Positions 1 through 5,175 of a stretch of 5,175 bases of DNA are shown piece by piece. The translations under genes and the position numbers were made by a program. The notes beneath the pieces were generated by a model. It saw only the letters and a program-made list of their open reading frames with translations. It made no database searches and was not told where the DNA came from. How positions within the stretch are numbered: the first letter of the stretch is position 1; each line of letters begins with the position of its first letter. The DNA is taken from positions 1 through 5,175 of the forward strand of contig JBBQGU010000279.1 of NCBI GenBank assembly GCA_038323315.1, read 5' to 3'. This DNA is from Stagnihabitans sp038323315 (GTDB lineage: Bacteria > Pseudomonadota > Alphaproteobacteria > Rhodobacterales > Rhodobacteraceae).

Positions 1-27
1 GGCCTGATACTGAACGGCTGGACTGGG

Positions 28-60
28 GCCGCCGGGGTTGAACCCTCGGCGGCTATTTTC
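28..60 (+). terminator. Probable rho-independent terminator of the upstream gene
   Basis: A 10-bp GC-rich stem (positions 28-37 pairing with 44-53, one G-T wobble at 35/46) closes a six-base loop, TTGAAC, and is followed by TATTTTC. This is the usual form of an intrinsic terminator on the plus strand. The T-tract is short and interrupted by one A, so strength is uncertain. It probably ends a plus-strand gene whose stop would be the TGA at 5-7 or 11-13; too little of that gene is present to identify it. Its position argues that tam, which starts at 152, is not simply read through from upstream. I found no convincing -35/-10 pair between 60 and 137. Confidence 0.6.
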
Positions 61-151
61 GTTGGTGGTGGGGCAAGTTGCCGGTTGCGGTGATGCGGGC
101 TTGTCTTGGCGGCAGGCAGTGGCGCAGATGGCTGGAAAGAGGTGCGTTTTC

Positions 152-919
152 ATGGCAAAGACCGATTGGAACCCCGACAGCTATAGCCAGTTTCGTGACC
201 TGCGATTGCGGCCAGCGTTGGATTTGCTGATGCAGGTGGGTGGCCTTCCCAAGGGGACGGTGGTTGATCTGGGCTGCGGCGATGGGGCGATGGCGGGGGC
301 GTTGAAGCAACGGTATCCCAAGCATCATGTGACCGGGCTGGATAGCTCGCCCGCCATGCTGGCCAAGGCAAGGGGTTATGACCATCTGGTAGAGGCAGAT
401 GCGGCTTTGTGGCAGCCAGATACGCCGCCCGCGCTGATATTTTCCAATGCGGCGCTGCAATGGTTGCCGGATCATGGGTGGTTGATGCCACGGCTGGCCG
501 GGTTTCTGGCCCCCGGTGGCGCCTTGGCGGTGCAGATGCCGCGGCAGTATTTCGCGCCATCGCATAGGTTTTTGCGTGACATCGCAGCGGCCTTGTTTCC
601 GGATCGCTTCGAGGCCGGGCTGTTTGATGCGCCGGTCCAGACGACAGTTGGCTATTGGGAGATGCTGCATGGCTTGGGTGAGGTTCAGGCCTGGGAGACG
701 GATTATGTCCAGCATCTGAGCCCAGCCGCAGATATGCACCCGGTTCGCGCCTTTACCATGTCGACCACGATGCGGCCTTTTGTCGAAAAACTGAACGGGG
801 CGGAGGTCGACGCTTTCGTTTCGGCCTATGACAAGGCGTTGGCTTCGGCCTATCCTGTGTTGGCCGACGGGTCTGTTCTGATGCCGTTCCGGCGGATATT
901 CTTTGTGCTGAAGGTCTGA
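152..919 (+). CDS. tam: Trans-aconitate 2-methyltransferase (class I SAM-dependent methyltransferase)
   Basis: This 255-residue cytoplasmic enzyme is predicted to transfer a methyl group from S-adenosylmethionine to trans-aconitate, giving the monomethyl ester. Trans-aconitate is a spontaneous isomer of the TCA intermediate cis-aconitate and inhibits aconitase, so the role is detoxification. The Tam-type N-terminus (WNPDSYSQF, residues 6-14) is present. The SAM-binding motif I is VVDLGCGDG at 37-45, followed by the acidic strand end TGLDSSPAML (61-70). The signature SNAALQWLPDH is at 98-108 and PGGALAVQMP at 121-130. Length matches the family (about 250 residues). The ATG at 152 is chosen because the homology begins there and AGAGG lies nine bases upstream; a TTG at 38 would add 38 unlike residues and starts inside the terminator hairpin. 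The MOSC gene follows four bases after the TGA, which implies one transcript. Substrate is inferred from family resemblance only. Confidence 0.9.
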   Translation: MAKTDWNPDSYSQFRDLRLRPALDLLMQVGGLPKGTVVDLGCGDGAMAGALKQRYPKHHVTGLDSSPAMLAKARGYDHLVEADAALWQPDTPPALIFSNAALQWLPDHGWLMPRLAGFLAPGGALAVQMPRQYFAPSHRFLRDIAAALFPDRFEAGLFDAPVQTTVGYWEMLHGLGEVQAWETDYVQHLSPAADMHPVRAFTMSTTMRPFVEKLNGAEVDAFVSAYDKALASAYPVLADGSVLMPFRRIFFVLKV

Positions 920-923
920 ATCC

Positions 924-1523
924 ATGTCGATCCTGAAACCCACAAGTTATGTCGGAACCATCACCTGGCTGGGCGGCACGCGCAGCAATGACGGGCCGTT
1001 GTGGTCGGAACCTGTTGGTGAAATCATGGCGCGCTTCACCGGGATCGACGGCGAGGTTCATGCCGGGCTGACCGTGCCGTCCTGCGTGCGGATGGTGCCG
1101 CAATATGTGAAGGGCACCGAGATTCGCAACACAAGGCAATTTTCGGTGCTGGGCGCCGAAGAACTGACCGAGATTGCCCGGCGGATGGGGATCGAGGCGC
1201 TGTCGCCCTCGCTGGTCGGGGCGTCGATGGTGATCGCGGGCCTTCCTGATTTCAGCCACATCCCGCCGGGGTCGCGGTTGCAGGCGGCTTCAGGGGCGAC
1301 CTTGGTGGTCGATCTGAACAACCGGCCCTGTACCTACCCGGCCAAGGCGGTGGAACTGGCACATCCGGGCTATGGCCAGGCGTTCAAACCGGCGGCCAAG
1401 GATCGGCGCGGGGTCGTGGCCTGGGTTGAACGGGAAGGGCTGTTCACTTTGGGCGATGAGGTGCGGCTGCACATCCCCGACCAGCGGCCATGGGCGCTGC
1501 TGGCCGAGGTTTTGCAGCCATAA
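924..1523 (+). CDS. MOSC-domain protein
   Basis: This is a 199-residue soluble protein with a MOSC domain (the fold of the molybdenum-cofactor sulfurase C-terminus), which is thought to bind or carry sulfur for metal-sulfur chemistry. The exact substrate is unknown for most stand-alone members. The domain spans roughly residues 45-185: HAGLTVPSCVR (47-56), EIRNTRQFSVLGAEEL (66-81), the region around SLVGASMVIAGL (96-107), PPGSRL (114-119), and NNRPCTYPAK (132-141). In the last, C136 is the conserved MOSC cysteine, the likely sulfur-carrying residue; C54 is a second cysteine near the N-terminus. There is no signal peptide or membrane segment. The ATG at 924 has GAAGG nine bases upstream, inside the 3' end of tam, so the two genes are probably translated from one mRNA. 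The gene ends 21 bases before the convergent RTX gene; I see no clear terminator hairpin in that gap. Family is confident; role is open. Confidence 0.85.
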   Translation: MSILKPTSYVGTITWLGGTRSNDGPLWSEPVGEIMARFTGIDGEVHAGLTVPSCVRMVPQYVKGTEIRNTRQFSVLGAEELTEIARRMGIEALSPSLVGASMVIAGLPDFSHIPPGSRLQAASGATLVVDLNNRPCTYPAKAVELAHPGYGQAFKPAAKDRRGVVAWVEREGLFTLGDEVRLHIPDQRPWALLAEVLQP

Positions 1524-1544
1524 CGCCGCGACAGGTTTCAGCCG

Positions 1545-2726
1545 CTAAAGCGCGAAGTCCCCGGCCGACACAGTGGCAACACCTTGCAAAAAGATCGAGA
1601 AGTCTGCAACGCCATCAGCGTTGTTGTCGGCCATCACCTTGATGCCGCCCGCCACGGAGACAAAGGTTACCTCGGCTCCGTTGCCCGTAAAGCCTTGGAC
1701 GGCGCTGCGGAACGTAAAAGCCTCGTTGGTGGCGGTACTGGCCAGATCAGCGTCAAGCGACGAAATATCGATTCTGTCGCCCTGACTGCGGGAAAAGTCG
1801 CTGATCGTATCGCGGCCCGCGGCGTTTGCGGTGCTGTCGGCGGCAGAGCCAAATATGAAGCGGTCGGCCGCGCTGCCGCCGGACAAAAGATCTGCACCCA
1901 GGCCGCCGATCAGCTTGTCCTTGCCGTCCTCACCAAAGAGGCTGTCATTGCCGGAACCGCCGCTGGCTGTGTCATTGCCGCCGCCCATCACCAGTTGGTC
2001 CGCGCCGCGACCACCGGAAAAGTTGTTGTCATTATAGCCGAATGCAATGGTGCCCTTGCGCATGTCGGTCAGAATGTCGTTATGGTTTGAGCCGATAACG
2101 TTCAGGAAACTGCTGATCTGGTCCCCCGCCGCATCGCCGCCTATGCCCGTCGTCACCAAGCCAGAGGAGATGTCGATCCGCACGGCAGCCGAGGAACCGG
2201 CATAGCTGACCGTGTCGCCCGCCTGCGCCCCGCCAGACAGAGAATCAGCCCCGGCCCCGCCTTCGATGGTGTCCCGACCGTCGCCGCCCGAAATTGTGTC
2301 ATTGCCCGTCCCACCCAGCATCAGGTCGTTGCCGTTGCCGCCCAGCAGGCTGTCATTGGCATTGCCGCCATAAAGGCTGTCGTTGCCATCACCGCCGCTA
2401 AGGGTGTCATTGCCACCCTTGCCGTTGTCCTGGTCGCCGTAAAGCCGGTTGTTGGCCTCGTTGCCGATGATATAATCGGCGCTGTCGCAGCCCCGAACAT
2501 TTTCGATCAGTCCGTTCACGATCAGTCGGTGGGTGACGCCGGGCGTGTAAAAAAGGCCCGTGGCATCTATGCTGGCAGGGAAGGCGTTGCTGTAATTCAA
2601 CCGGATATCGGTGGGGTCACTGTAGCTGCCCCGAATTTCCAGCCAATCAACGCCGGTCCCATCATCTGTGACCGTGACAGAGCCGTTTACAGTCAAAAGA
2701 TCAATGCGGTAAATGTTGTTCGCCAT
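1545..2726 (-). CDS. RTX-type calcium-binding protein, probable type I secretion substrate (paralogue B)
   Basis: This is a 393-residue, acidic, glycine/aspartate-rich protein. Residues 1-80 form a module shared with the neighbouring paralogue (IDLL at 8-11, TDDGTGVD at 20-27, GLIEN at 72-76). A serralysin-type entry (ADYIIGNEANNRLYGD, 83-98) leads to six contiguous GGxGxDxUx nonapeptides at 111-164. A linker follows with GDTVSYA (170-176), GIGGDAAGDQI (194-204) and VIGSN (210-214). A second nonapeptide block is at 238-291, then DTISDFSRSQGDRIDIS (306-322), a DNNADG loop (367-372), and the C-terminus AGDFAL. This plan fits calcium-folded beta-rolls exported by a type I system through an uncleaved C-terminal signal. 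There is no N-terminal signal peptide and no HExxH protease motif, so no enzymatic role is visible. The ATG at 2726 aligns with the paralogue start and has AGGGGGG five bases upstream; an in-frame start 20 codons earlier is rejected. Unusually for such proteins it has a cysteine, C80. Confidence 0.87.
   Translation of the reverse strand: MANNIYRIDLLTVNGSVTVTDDGTGVDWLEIRGSYSDPTDIRLNYSNAFPASIDATGLFYTPGVTHRLIVNGLIENVRGCDSADYIIGNEANNRLYGDQDNGKGGNDTLSGGDGNDSLYGGNANDSLLGGNGNDLMLGGTGNDTISGGDGRDTIEGGAGADSLSGGAQAGDTVSYAGSSAAVRIDISSGLVTTGIGGDAAGDQISSFLNVIGSNHNDILTDMRKGTIAFGYNDNNFSGGRGADQLVMGGGNDTASGGSGNDSLFGEDGKDKLIGGLGADLLSGGSAADRFIFGSAADSTANAAGRDTISDFSRSQGDRIDISSLDADLASTATNEAFTFRSAVQGFTGNGAEVTFVSVAGGIKVMADNNADGVADFSIFLQGVATVSAGDFAL
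1854..2015 (-). repeat. Second nonapeptide block of RTX paralogue B
   Basis: Codes for residues 238-291. It opens with GGRGADQLV and a shorter GGGNDTAS unit, then GGSGNDSLF, GEDGKDKLI, GGLGADLLS and GGSAADRFI. It is less regular than the first block and runs straight into the C-terminal secretion region, as in serralysin-type proteins. Confidence 0.8.
2235..2396 (-). repeat. First nonapeptide block of RTX paralogue B (six 27-base units)
   Basis: Six contiguous units of exactly nine codons encode residues 111-164: GGDGNDSLY, GGNANDSLL, GGNGNDLML, GGTGNDTIS, GGDGRDTIE and GGAGADSLS. The second has A in place of the fourth-position G. On the plus strand this appears as recurring CATTGCCG-like strings about every 27 bases. 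The repeat is protein-coding, not a CRISPR or intergenic element. Confidence 0.88.
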
Positions 2727-2819
2727 GCGAGCCCCCCTGAAAACCGAAAATACAAACCTTGATGGCGAATAGCGTAGCACAGCCACGCGTGATCCAAAGT
2801 GGTATTTCGCGACAGGATG
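2727..2819 (-). promoter_or_regulatory. Intergenic region between the RTX paralogues, with a weak promoter candidate
   Basis: These 93 bases separate the stop of the first RTX gene from the start of the second, long enough for a promoter. On the minus strand a TTGGAT followed 15-17 bases later by the TACGCTAT stretch is the best -35/-10-like pair, but both matches are poor. The 8-base palindrome CACGCGTG at 2784-2791 lies between them. The ribosome binding site AGGGGGG is at 2732-2738. I see no intrinsic terminator for the upstream gene, so read-through into paralogue B is equally possible. Confidence 0.3.
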
Positions 2820-4013
2820 CTAAAGTGCCAGGTCTGCGGCGGTCAGGACCACCACGTCCTGCAACAGCACGGCGAAATCGGCTTGGCCGTCGCCCGTGGT
2901 ATCGCCGAGGACCAGCAGGTTATTGCCCTGAACCTGCGACCGAAGCTCGCCCGCCTGGCCCGTGAAGTCGCCTGCAATCAGGCGGAATGCCTGATTGCCC
3001 GCAAGCCGCAGATCGGCGTCGATGGATGTCAGAATGATGCGGTCCTGGTCCGCGCTGCTGAAATCGGTGATCAGATCGGGGCGGAGGACCGTGCTGTCGA
3101 GGGGCGCGTTGAAGATGAACTGGTCAGCCTCGCTGCCGCCGGTCAGAACATCCTGACCATAGCCGCCGGACAGTTTGTCAGTGCCGCTGTCGCCCCAAAG
3201 GCTGTCGTCGCCCAATTCCCCGATGACCACGTCATTGCCGGTGCCGCCATAGGCGAGGTCATTGCCGCCGCCCAGCGCGATCTTGTCGGTCGCACCGCCG
3301 CCGTAGATCTGGTTGTCGCGGGCCAAGGCGGTCTTGTCGAGCATCGTGATCCGGTCTTTTGCGTTCGAGCCGATGACGGCGGTGAACCCCGTGATCTGGT
3401 CGCCCTCGGCGTCGCCACCACGGCCAAGTGTCACCGCATTGTCCTGCAACGATACCACGACGCCACGGCGCGAGGTGGCGTAGGACAGGGTGTCGCCGGC
3501 ATCGCCGCCACCGTTCAGTTGATCGGCGCCGGCGCCGCCTGTGACGGTGTCGCGGCCTGATCCGGCGTCGATCACATCATTACCGGGATCGCCCCAGATG
3601 GCGTCGTTGTCGGCCCCTCCCCAAATCTGGTCATCCCCCGCACCGCCATACAGGCTGTCATCGCCGCCTGCGCCCTGCAACGTATCGGACAGCCCTGCGC
3701 CGGTCTGCTTGTGATCGCCGCTGAGCAGGTTGGCAAGATCGTTGCCGGTGATGTTGTCGGAGCCATTGCTGCCAAAGGCATTCTCGATCGTGCCAAAGAT
3801 CAGCAGGGAATGGCCCTTGTTATCGGTCGAATAGTATTTGCTGCCCGCCTTTAACGGCGTGCCACTGCTGACGATCCATGCCAGATCGATGTCGATCGTT
3901 GCAGGATAGATCCCGTTCACCCGGATCGTATCAATGCCGGTGCCGTCGTCGTTTACTGACACGGCATCAGCCCCTGTGACCAAAAGGTCCAGGACATAAG
4001 TATCATCGGCCAT
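2820..4013 (-). CDS. RTX-type calcium-binding protein, probable type I secretion substrate (paralogue A)
   Basis: This 397-residue protein is the paralogue and upstream neighbour of the 1545-2726 gene. Residues 1-80 hold the shared module (LDLL at 8-11, NDDGTGID at 21-28, GTIENAFGSNG at 74-84). The beta-roll entry DNITGNDLANLLSGD is at 86-100, six contiguous nonapeptides at 114-167, and the linker carries GDTLSYA (173-179), GRGGDAEGDQI (197-207) and VIGSN (213-217). A second block is at 238-300, one nonapeptide longer than in B, then DLITDFSSADQDRI (313-326), a GDTTGDGQADF calcium-type loop (370-380), and the C-terminus AADLAL. It is probably secreted by a type I exporter and folded by extracellular calcium. 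There is no signal peptide, no cysteine, and no metalloprotease or other catalytic motif. The ATG at 4013 aligns with the paralogue start; GGGGG lies nine bases upstream, an atypical ribosome binding site. Biological role (adhesion, surface layer, matrix) cannot be told from sequence. Confidence 0.87.
   Translation of the reverse strand: MADDTYVLDLLVTGADAVSVNDDGTGIDTIRVNGIYPATIDIDLAWIVSSGTPLKAGSKYYSTDNKGHSLLIFGTIENAFGSNGSDNITGNDLANLLSGDHKQTGAGLSDTLQGAGGDDSLYGGAGDDQIWGGADNDAIWGDPGNDVIDAGSGRDTVTGGAGADQLNGGGDAGDTLSYATSRRGVVVSLQDNAVTLGRGGDAEGDQITGFTAVIGSNAKDRITMLDKTALARDNQIYGGGATDKIALGGGNDLAYGGTGNDVVIGELGDDSLWGDSGTDKLSGGYGQDVLTGGSEADQFIFNAPLDSTVLRPDLITDFSSADQDRIILTSIDADLRLAGNQAFRLIAGDFTGQAGELRSQVQGNNLLVLGDTTGDGQADFAVLLQDVVVLTAADLAL
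3114..3302 (-). repeat. Second nonapeptide block of RTX paralogue A
   Basis: Codes for residues 238-300. After two irregular units (GGGATDKIAL, GGGNDLAY) come five in perfect nine-residue phase: GGTGNDVVI, GELGDDSLW, GDSGTDKLS, GGYGQDVLT and GGSEADQFI. Paralogue B has four units in this last run, so the two genes differ by one 27-base repeat here. Confidence 0.8.
3513..3674 (-). repeat. First nonapeptide block of RTX paralogue A (six 27-base units)
   Basis: Six contiguous nine-codon units encode residues 114-167: GAGGDDSLY, GGAGDDQIW, GGADNDAIW, GDPGNDVID, AGSGRDTVT and GGAGADQLN. The units are more divergent from the GGxGxDxUx consensus than those in paralogue B, but their number and placement are the same. 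Confidence 0.85.
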
Positions 4014-4181
4014 TCACCCAAACCCCCGTCACCCACGACAGTGTCCGTAGGGTCGGCCCAAACCGTTAACAAAACCTGACTGGGCTCGCGGCTTTTGCGG
4101 GGCCGTGAAAACTTGCGGCATTTTCCGTCAGGCGGCGCGGCTTTCCGATCGGAAACAGGTCAAGGCGAATTTGACGGCAGG

Positions 4182-4201
4182 GAAGTCGGAAAAGCGACTT
4201 C
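4182..4201. promoter_or_regulatory. Perfect 7-bp inverted repeat (operator or RNA hairpin)
   Basis: GAAGTCG at 4182-4188 is the exact inverse of CGACTTC at 4195-4201, with a six-base spacer GAAAAG. It lies 65 bases before the fhs start, directly after the TTGACG at 4171-4176, so it could be a repressor site overlapping a promoter. As RNA it would form a hairpin at the head of the fhs leader. No T-tract follows, so it is not a terminator. Confidence 0.45.
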
Positions 4202-4266
4202 GACGTGACGCATTGTGCGGTAGACGCAAGGCAACCGGGAACAACCCGACCCCTTGGGAGAGACAG
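4202..4266 (+). promoter_or_regulatory. Structured fhs leader with ribosome binding site; possible riboswitch
   Basis: The 65 bases before fhs contain CGTGAC (4204-4209), a small stem TGCG/CGCA with loop GTAGA (4216-4228), ACCGGGAA (4234-4241) inside a stem CGGG/CCCG with loop AACAA (4236-4248), and CCCCTTGGGAG (4250-4260). GGGAG at 4256-4260 is the ribosome binding site, six bases before ATG. The C-run just before it could pair with its G residues and hide it. ZTP (pfl) riboswitches often sit ahead of fhs and carry CGUGAC, an ACCGGGGA-like core and CCGCCUGGGC in this order. The resemblance here is partial, and I cannot draw the closing P1 helix. The ribosome binding site is solid; the riboswitch idea is tentative. 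Confidence 0.35.
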
Positions 4267-5175
4267 ATGGCCTTCAAGACCGATATCGAGATTGCACGCG
4301 AAGCCAAGAAGCTGCCGATCATGGAGATTGGGGCGAAGCTGGGCATCCCTGCGCATCATCTGTTGCCTTACGGCCATGACAAGGCGAAAGTGGGTCAGGA
4401 CTTCATTGCGTCGCTGGCCGACCGGCCGGACGGCAAGCTGATCCTGGTGACCGCGATCAATCCGACCCCGGCGGGTGAGGGCAAGACGACCACGACGGTG
4501 GGTCTGGGCGACGGGCTGAACCGGATCGGCAAGAAGGCCGTGGTTTGTATCCGTGAGGCGTCTTTGGGCCCGAATTTCGGGATGAAGGGCGGGGCAGCGG
4601 GGGGCGGCTATTCGCAGGTCGTGCCGATGGAGGAGATGAACCTGCATTTCACGGGCGATTTTCATGCCATCACATCCGCCCACAACCTGCTGTCGGCGAT
4701 GATCGACAACCACATCTATTGGGGCAATGAACTGGAGATCGACGAGCGCCGCATCGTCTGGCGCCGGGTCATGGACATGAACGACCGCGCGTTGCGCGAT
4801 ATCGTGGTCAATCTGGGCGGCGTATCGAATGGCTTTCCGCGTCAGACCGGGTTCGACATCACGGTCGCGTCCGAAGTCATGGCGATCCTGTGTCTGTCGA
4901 ACGATCTGGCCGATCTGGAAAAGCGGTTGGGGGATATCGTGGTCGCCTACACCCGCGCCAAGAAGCCGATCTATTGCCGGGATATCAAGGCGGATGGGGC
5001 GATGACGGTTCTGTTAAAGGACGCGATGCAGCCCAATCTGGTGCAGACGCTGGAAAACAACCCGGCCTTTGTGCATGGCGGGCCGTTTGCCAATATCGCG
5101 CATGGCTGCAACACCGTGGCGGCAACACGGGCAGCGCTGCGCCTGGCCGACTATGTGGTGACCGAAGCCGGCTTT
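4267..5175 (+). CDS. fhs: Formate-tetrahydrofolate ligase, N-terminal part (runs off the right edge)
   Basis: This cytoplasmic enzyme joins formate to tetrahydrofolate using ATP, giving 10-formyltetrahydrofolate for purine synthesis and one-carbon metabolism; in Rhodobacterales it also links to C1 oxidation. The window holds 303 codons with no stop; the family is usually about 555-560 residues, so a little over half is present. Diagnostic parts are the opening IEIAREAKKLPI (7-18), the ATP-binding loop TPAGEGKTTT (67-76), the family signature FGMKGGAAGGGYSQVVP (104-120), then NLHFTGDFHAI (125-135), the FPRQTGFDITVASEVMAI stretch (190-207), and FVHGGPFANIAHGCN (268-282). All of these are intact with no frameshift. 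The ATG at 4267 has GGGAG six bases upstream and matches the normal family N-terminus. The gene is divergent from the RTX pair, so it probably has its own promoter and the leader described above. Confidence 0.97.
   Translation, partial: MAFKTDIEIAREAKKLPIMEIGAKLGIPAHHLLPYGHDKAKVGQDFIASLADRPDGKLILVTAINPTPAGEGKTTTTVGLGDGLNRIGKKAVVCIREASLGPNFGMKGGAAGGGYSQVVPMEEMNLHFTGDFHAITSAHNLLSAMIDNHIYWGNELEIDERRIVWRRVMDMNDRALRDIVVNLGGVSNGFPRQTGFDITVASEVMAILCLSNDLADLEKRLGDIVVAYTRAKKPIYCRDIKADGAMTVLLKDAMQPNLVQTLENNPAFVHGGPFANIAHGCNTVAATRAALRLADYVVTEAGF

Larger units (their letters stand above)
4014..4266. other. Divergent intergenic region between RTX paralogue A and fhs
   Basis: These 253 bases hold the 5' regions of both divergent genes. 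I find no coding signal that begins and ends within it. On the minus strand TTGTTA or TTAACG near 4066-4074 (around a GTTAAC palindrome at 4066-4071) could be a -35 element for the RTX genes, but no matching -10 is evident. On the plus strand a TTGACG at 4171-4176 resembles a -35 for fhs, but the bases 16-18 downstream (around 4193-4200) are a poor -10. A weak hairpin, GCCG/CGGC followed by ATTTT, lies near 4102-4125. The better-defined hairpin and leader are listed separately. Confidence 0.5.

Noticed and set aside
28..53. tRNA T-arm-like GGTTGAACC string
   Set aside because: There is no seven-base T-loop, acceptor stem or anticodon arm; the string is the apex of the terminator hairpin.
38..151. 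Longer tam reading frame from a TTG at 38, or from an ATG at 128
   Set aside because: The extra residues do not resemble Tam, the TTG lies inside the terminator hairpin, and the ATG at 152 has a good ribosome binding site and the family N-terminus.
53..943. Long minus-strand open frame (296 codons) opposite tam
   Set aside because: It mirrors the GC-rich tam gene, has no recognisable domain and a proline/arginine/histidine-rich shadow composition.
1524..1544. Bidirectional terminator between the MOSC gene and the RTX gene
   Set aside because: The 21-base gap has no convincing GC stem or T-tract.
1584..2090. Plus-strand open frame of 168 codons
   Set aside because: It is an antisense shadow of RTX paralogue B with alanine/valine-rich repeat composition and no domain.
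2235..2396. CRISPR-like or satellite repeat with a period of about 27 bases
   Set aside because: The period is nine codons in frame with the RTX gene, units vary at third positions, and there are no unique spacers.
2727..2786. Extended start for RTX paralogue B, 20 codons upstream
   Set aside because: The extension is absent from paralogue A and the ATG at 2726 has a strong ribosome binding site five bases away.
2799..3560. Plus-strand open frame of 253 codons across the RTX gene
   Set aside because: It is the antisense shadow of the nonapeptide repeats; the minus strand gives a clear RTX protein with start and secretion region.
4066..4713. Minus-strand open frame of 215 codons before and inside fhs
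   Set aside because: It is antisense to the well-supported fhs coding region and has no recognisable domain.

Overview
The window looks like chromosomal DNA from an alphaproteobacterium, most likely Rhodobacterales (Roseobacter/Paracoccus relatives). It is GC-rich, and the Fhs, Tam and RTX proteins all read like members of that group. This is an impression from protein sequence and base composition, not a database match. I see no rRNA, tRNA, CRISPR array, transposase or phage gene.

Layout: (1) Positions 1-60 hold the tail of whatever lies upstream and a strong intrinsic-terminator-like hairpin. (2) Positions 152-1523, plus strand, are a tight two-gene unit: a trans-aconitate 2-methyltransferase-like enzyme (tam), then, four bases later, a MOSC-domain protein. 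(3) Positions 1545-4013, minus strand and convergent with that unit, hold two tandem paralogous RTX-type calcium-binding proteins of 397 and 393 residues. Each has the same four-part plan: a conserved N-terminal module of about 75 residues, a first block of six glycine/aspartate nonapeptides, a serralysin-type linker with a second nonapeptide block, and a C-terminal type I secretion region. Neither has a recognisable catalytic domain. (4) Positions 4014-4266 are a divergent intergenic region with a perfect hairpin and a structured leader. (5) Positions 4267-5175, plus strand, are the first 303 codons of formate-tetrahydrofolate ligase (fhs), which runs off the right edge.

How the genes relate: tam and the MOSC gene are probably co-transcribed, but no shared pathway is evident. 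The two RTX genes point the same way, arose by duplication, and probably encode secreted calcium-dependent surface or extracellular proteins; no type I transporter genes are in the window. fhs is a one-carbon (folate) housekeeping gene with its own leader. The items most worth following up are the duplicated, enzyme-less RTX pair with its uncharacterised N-terminal module, and the possible cis-regulatory RNA just ahead of fhs.
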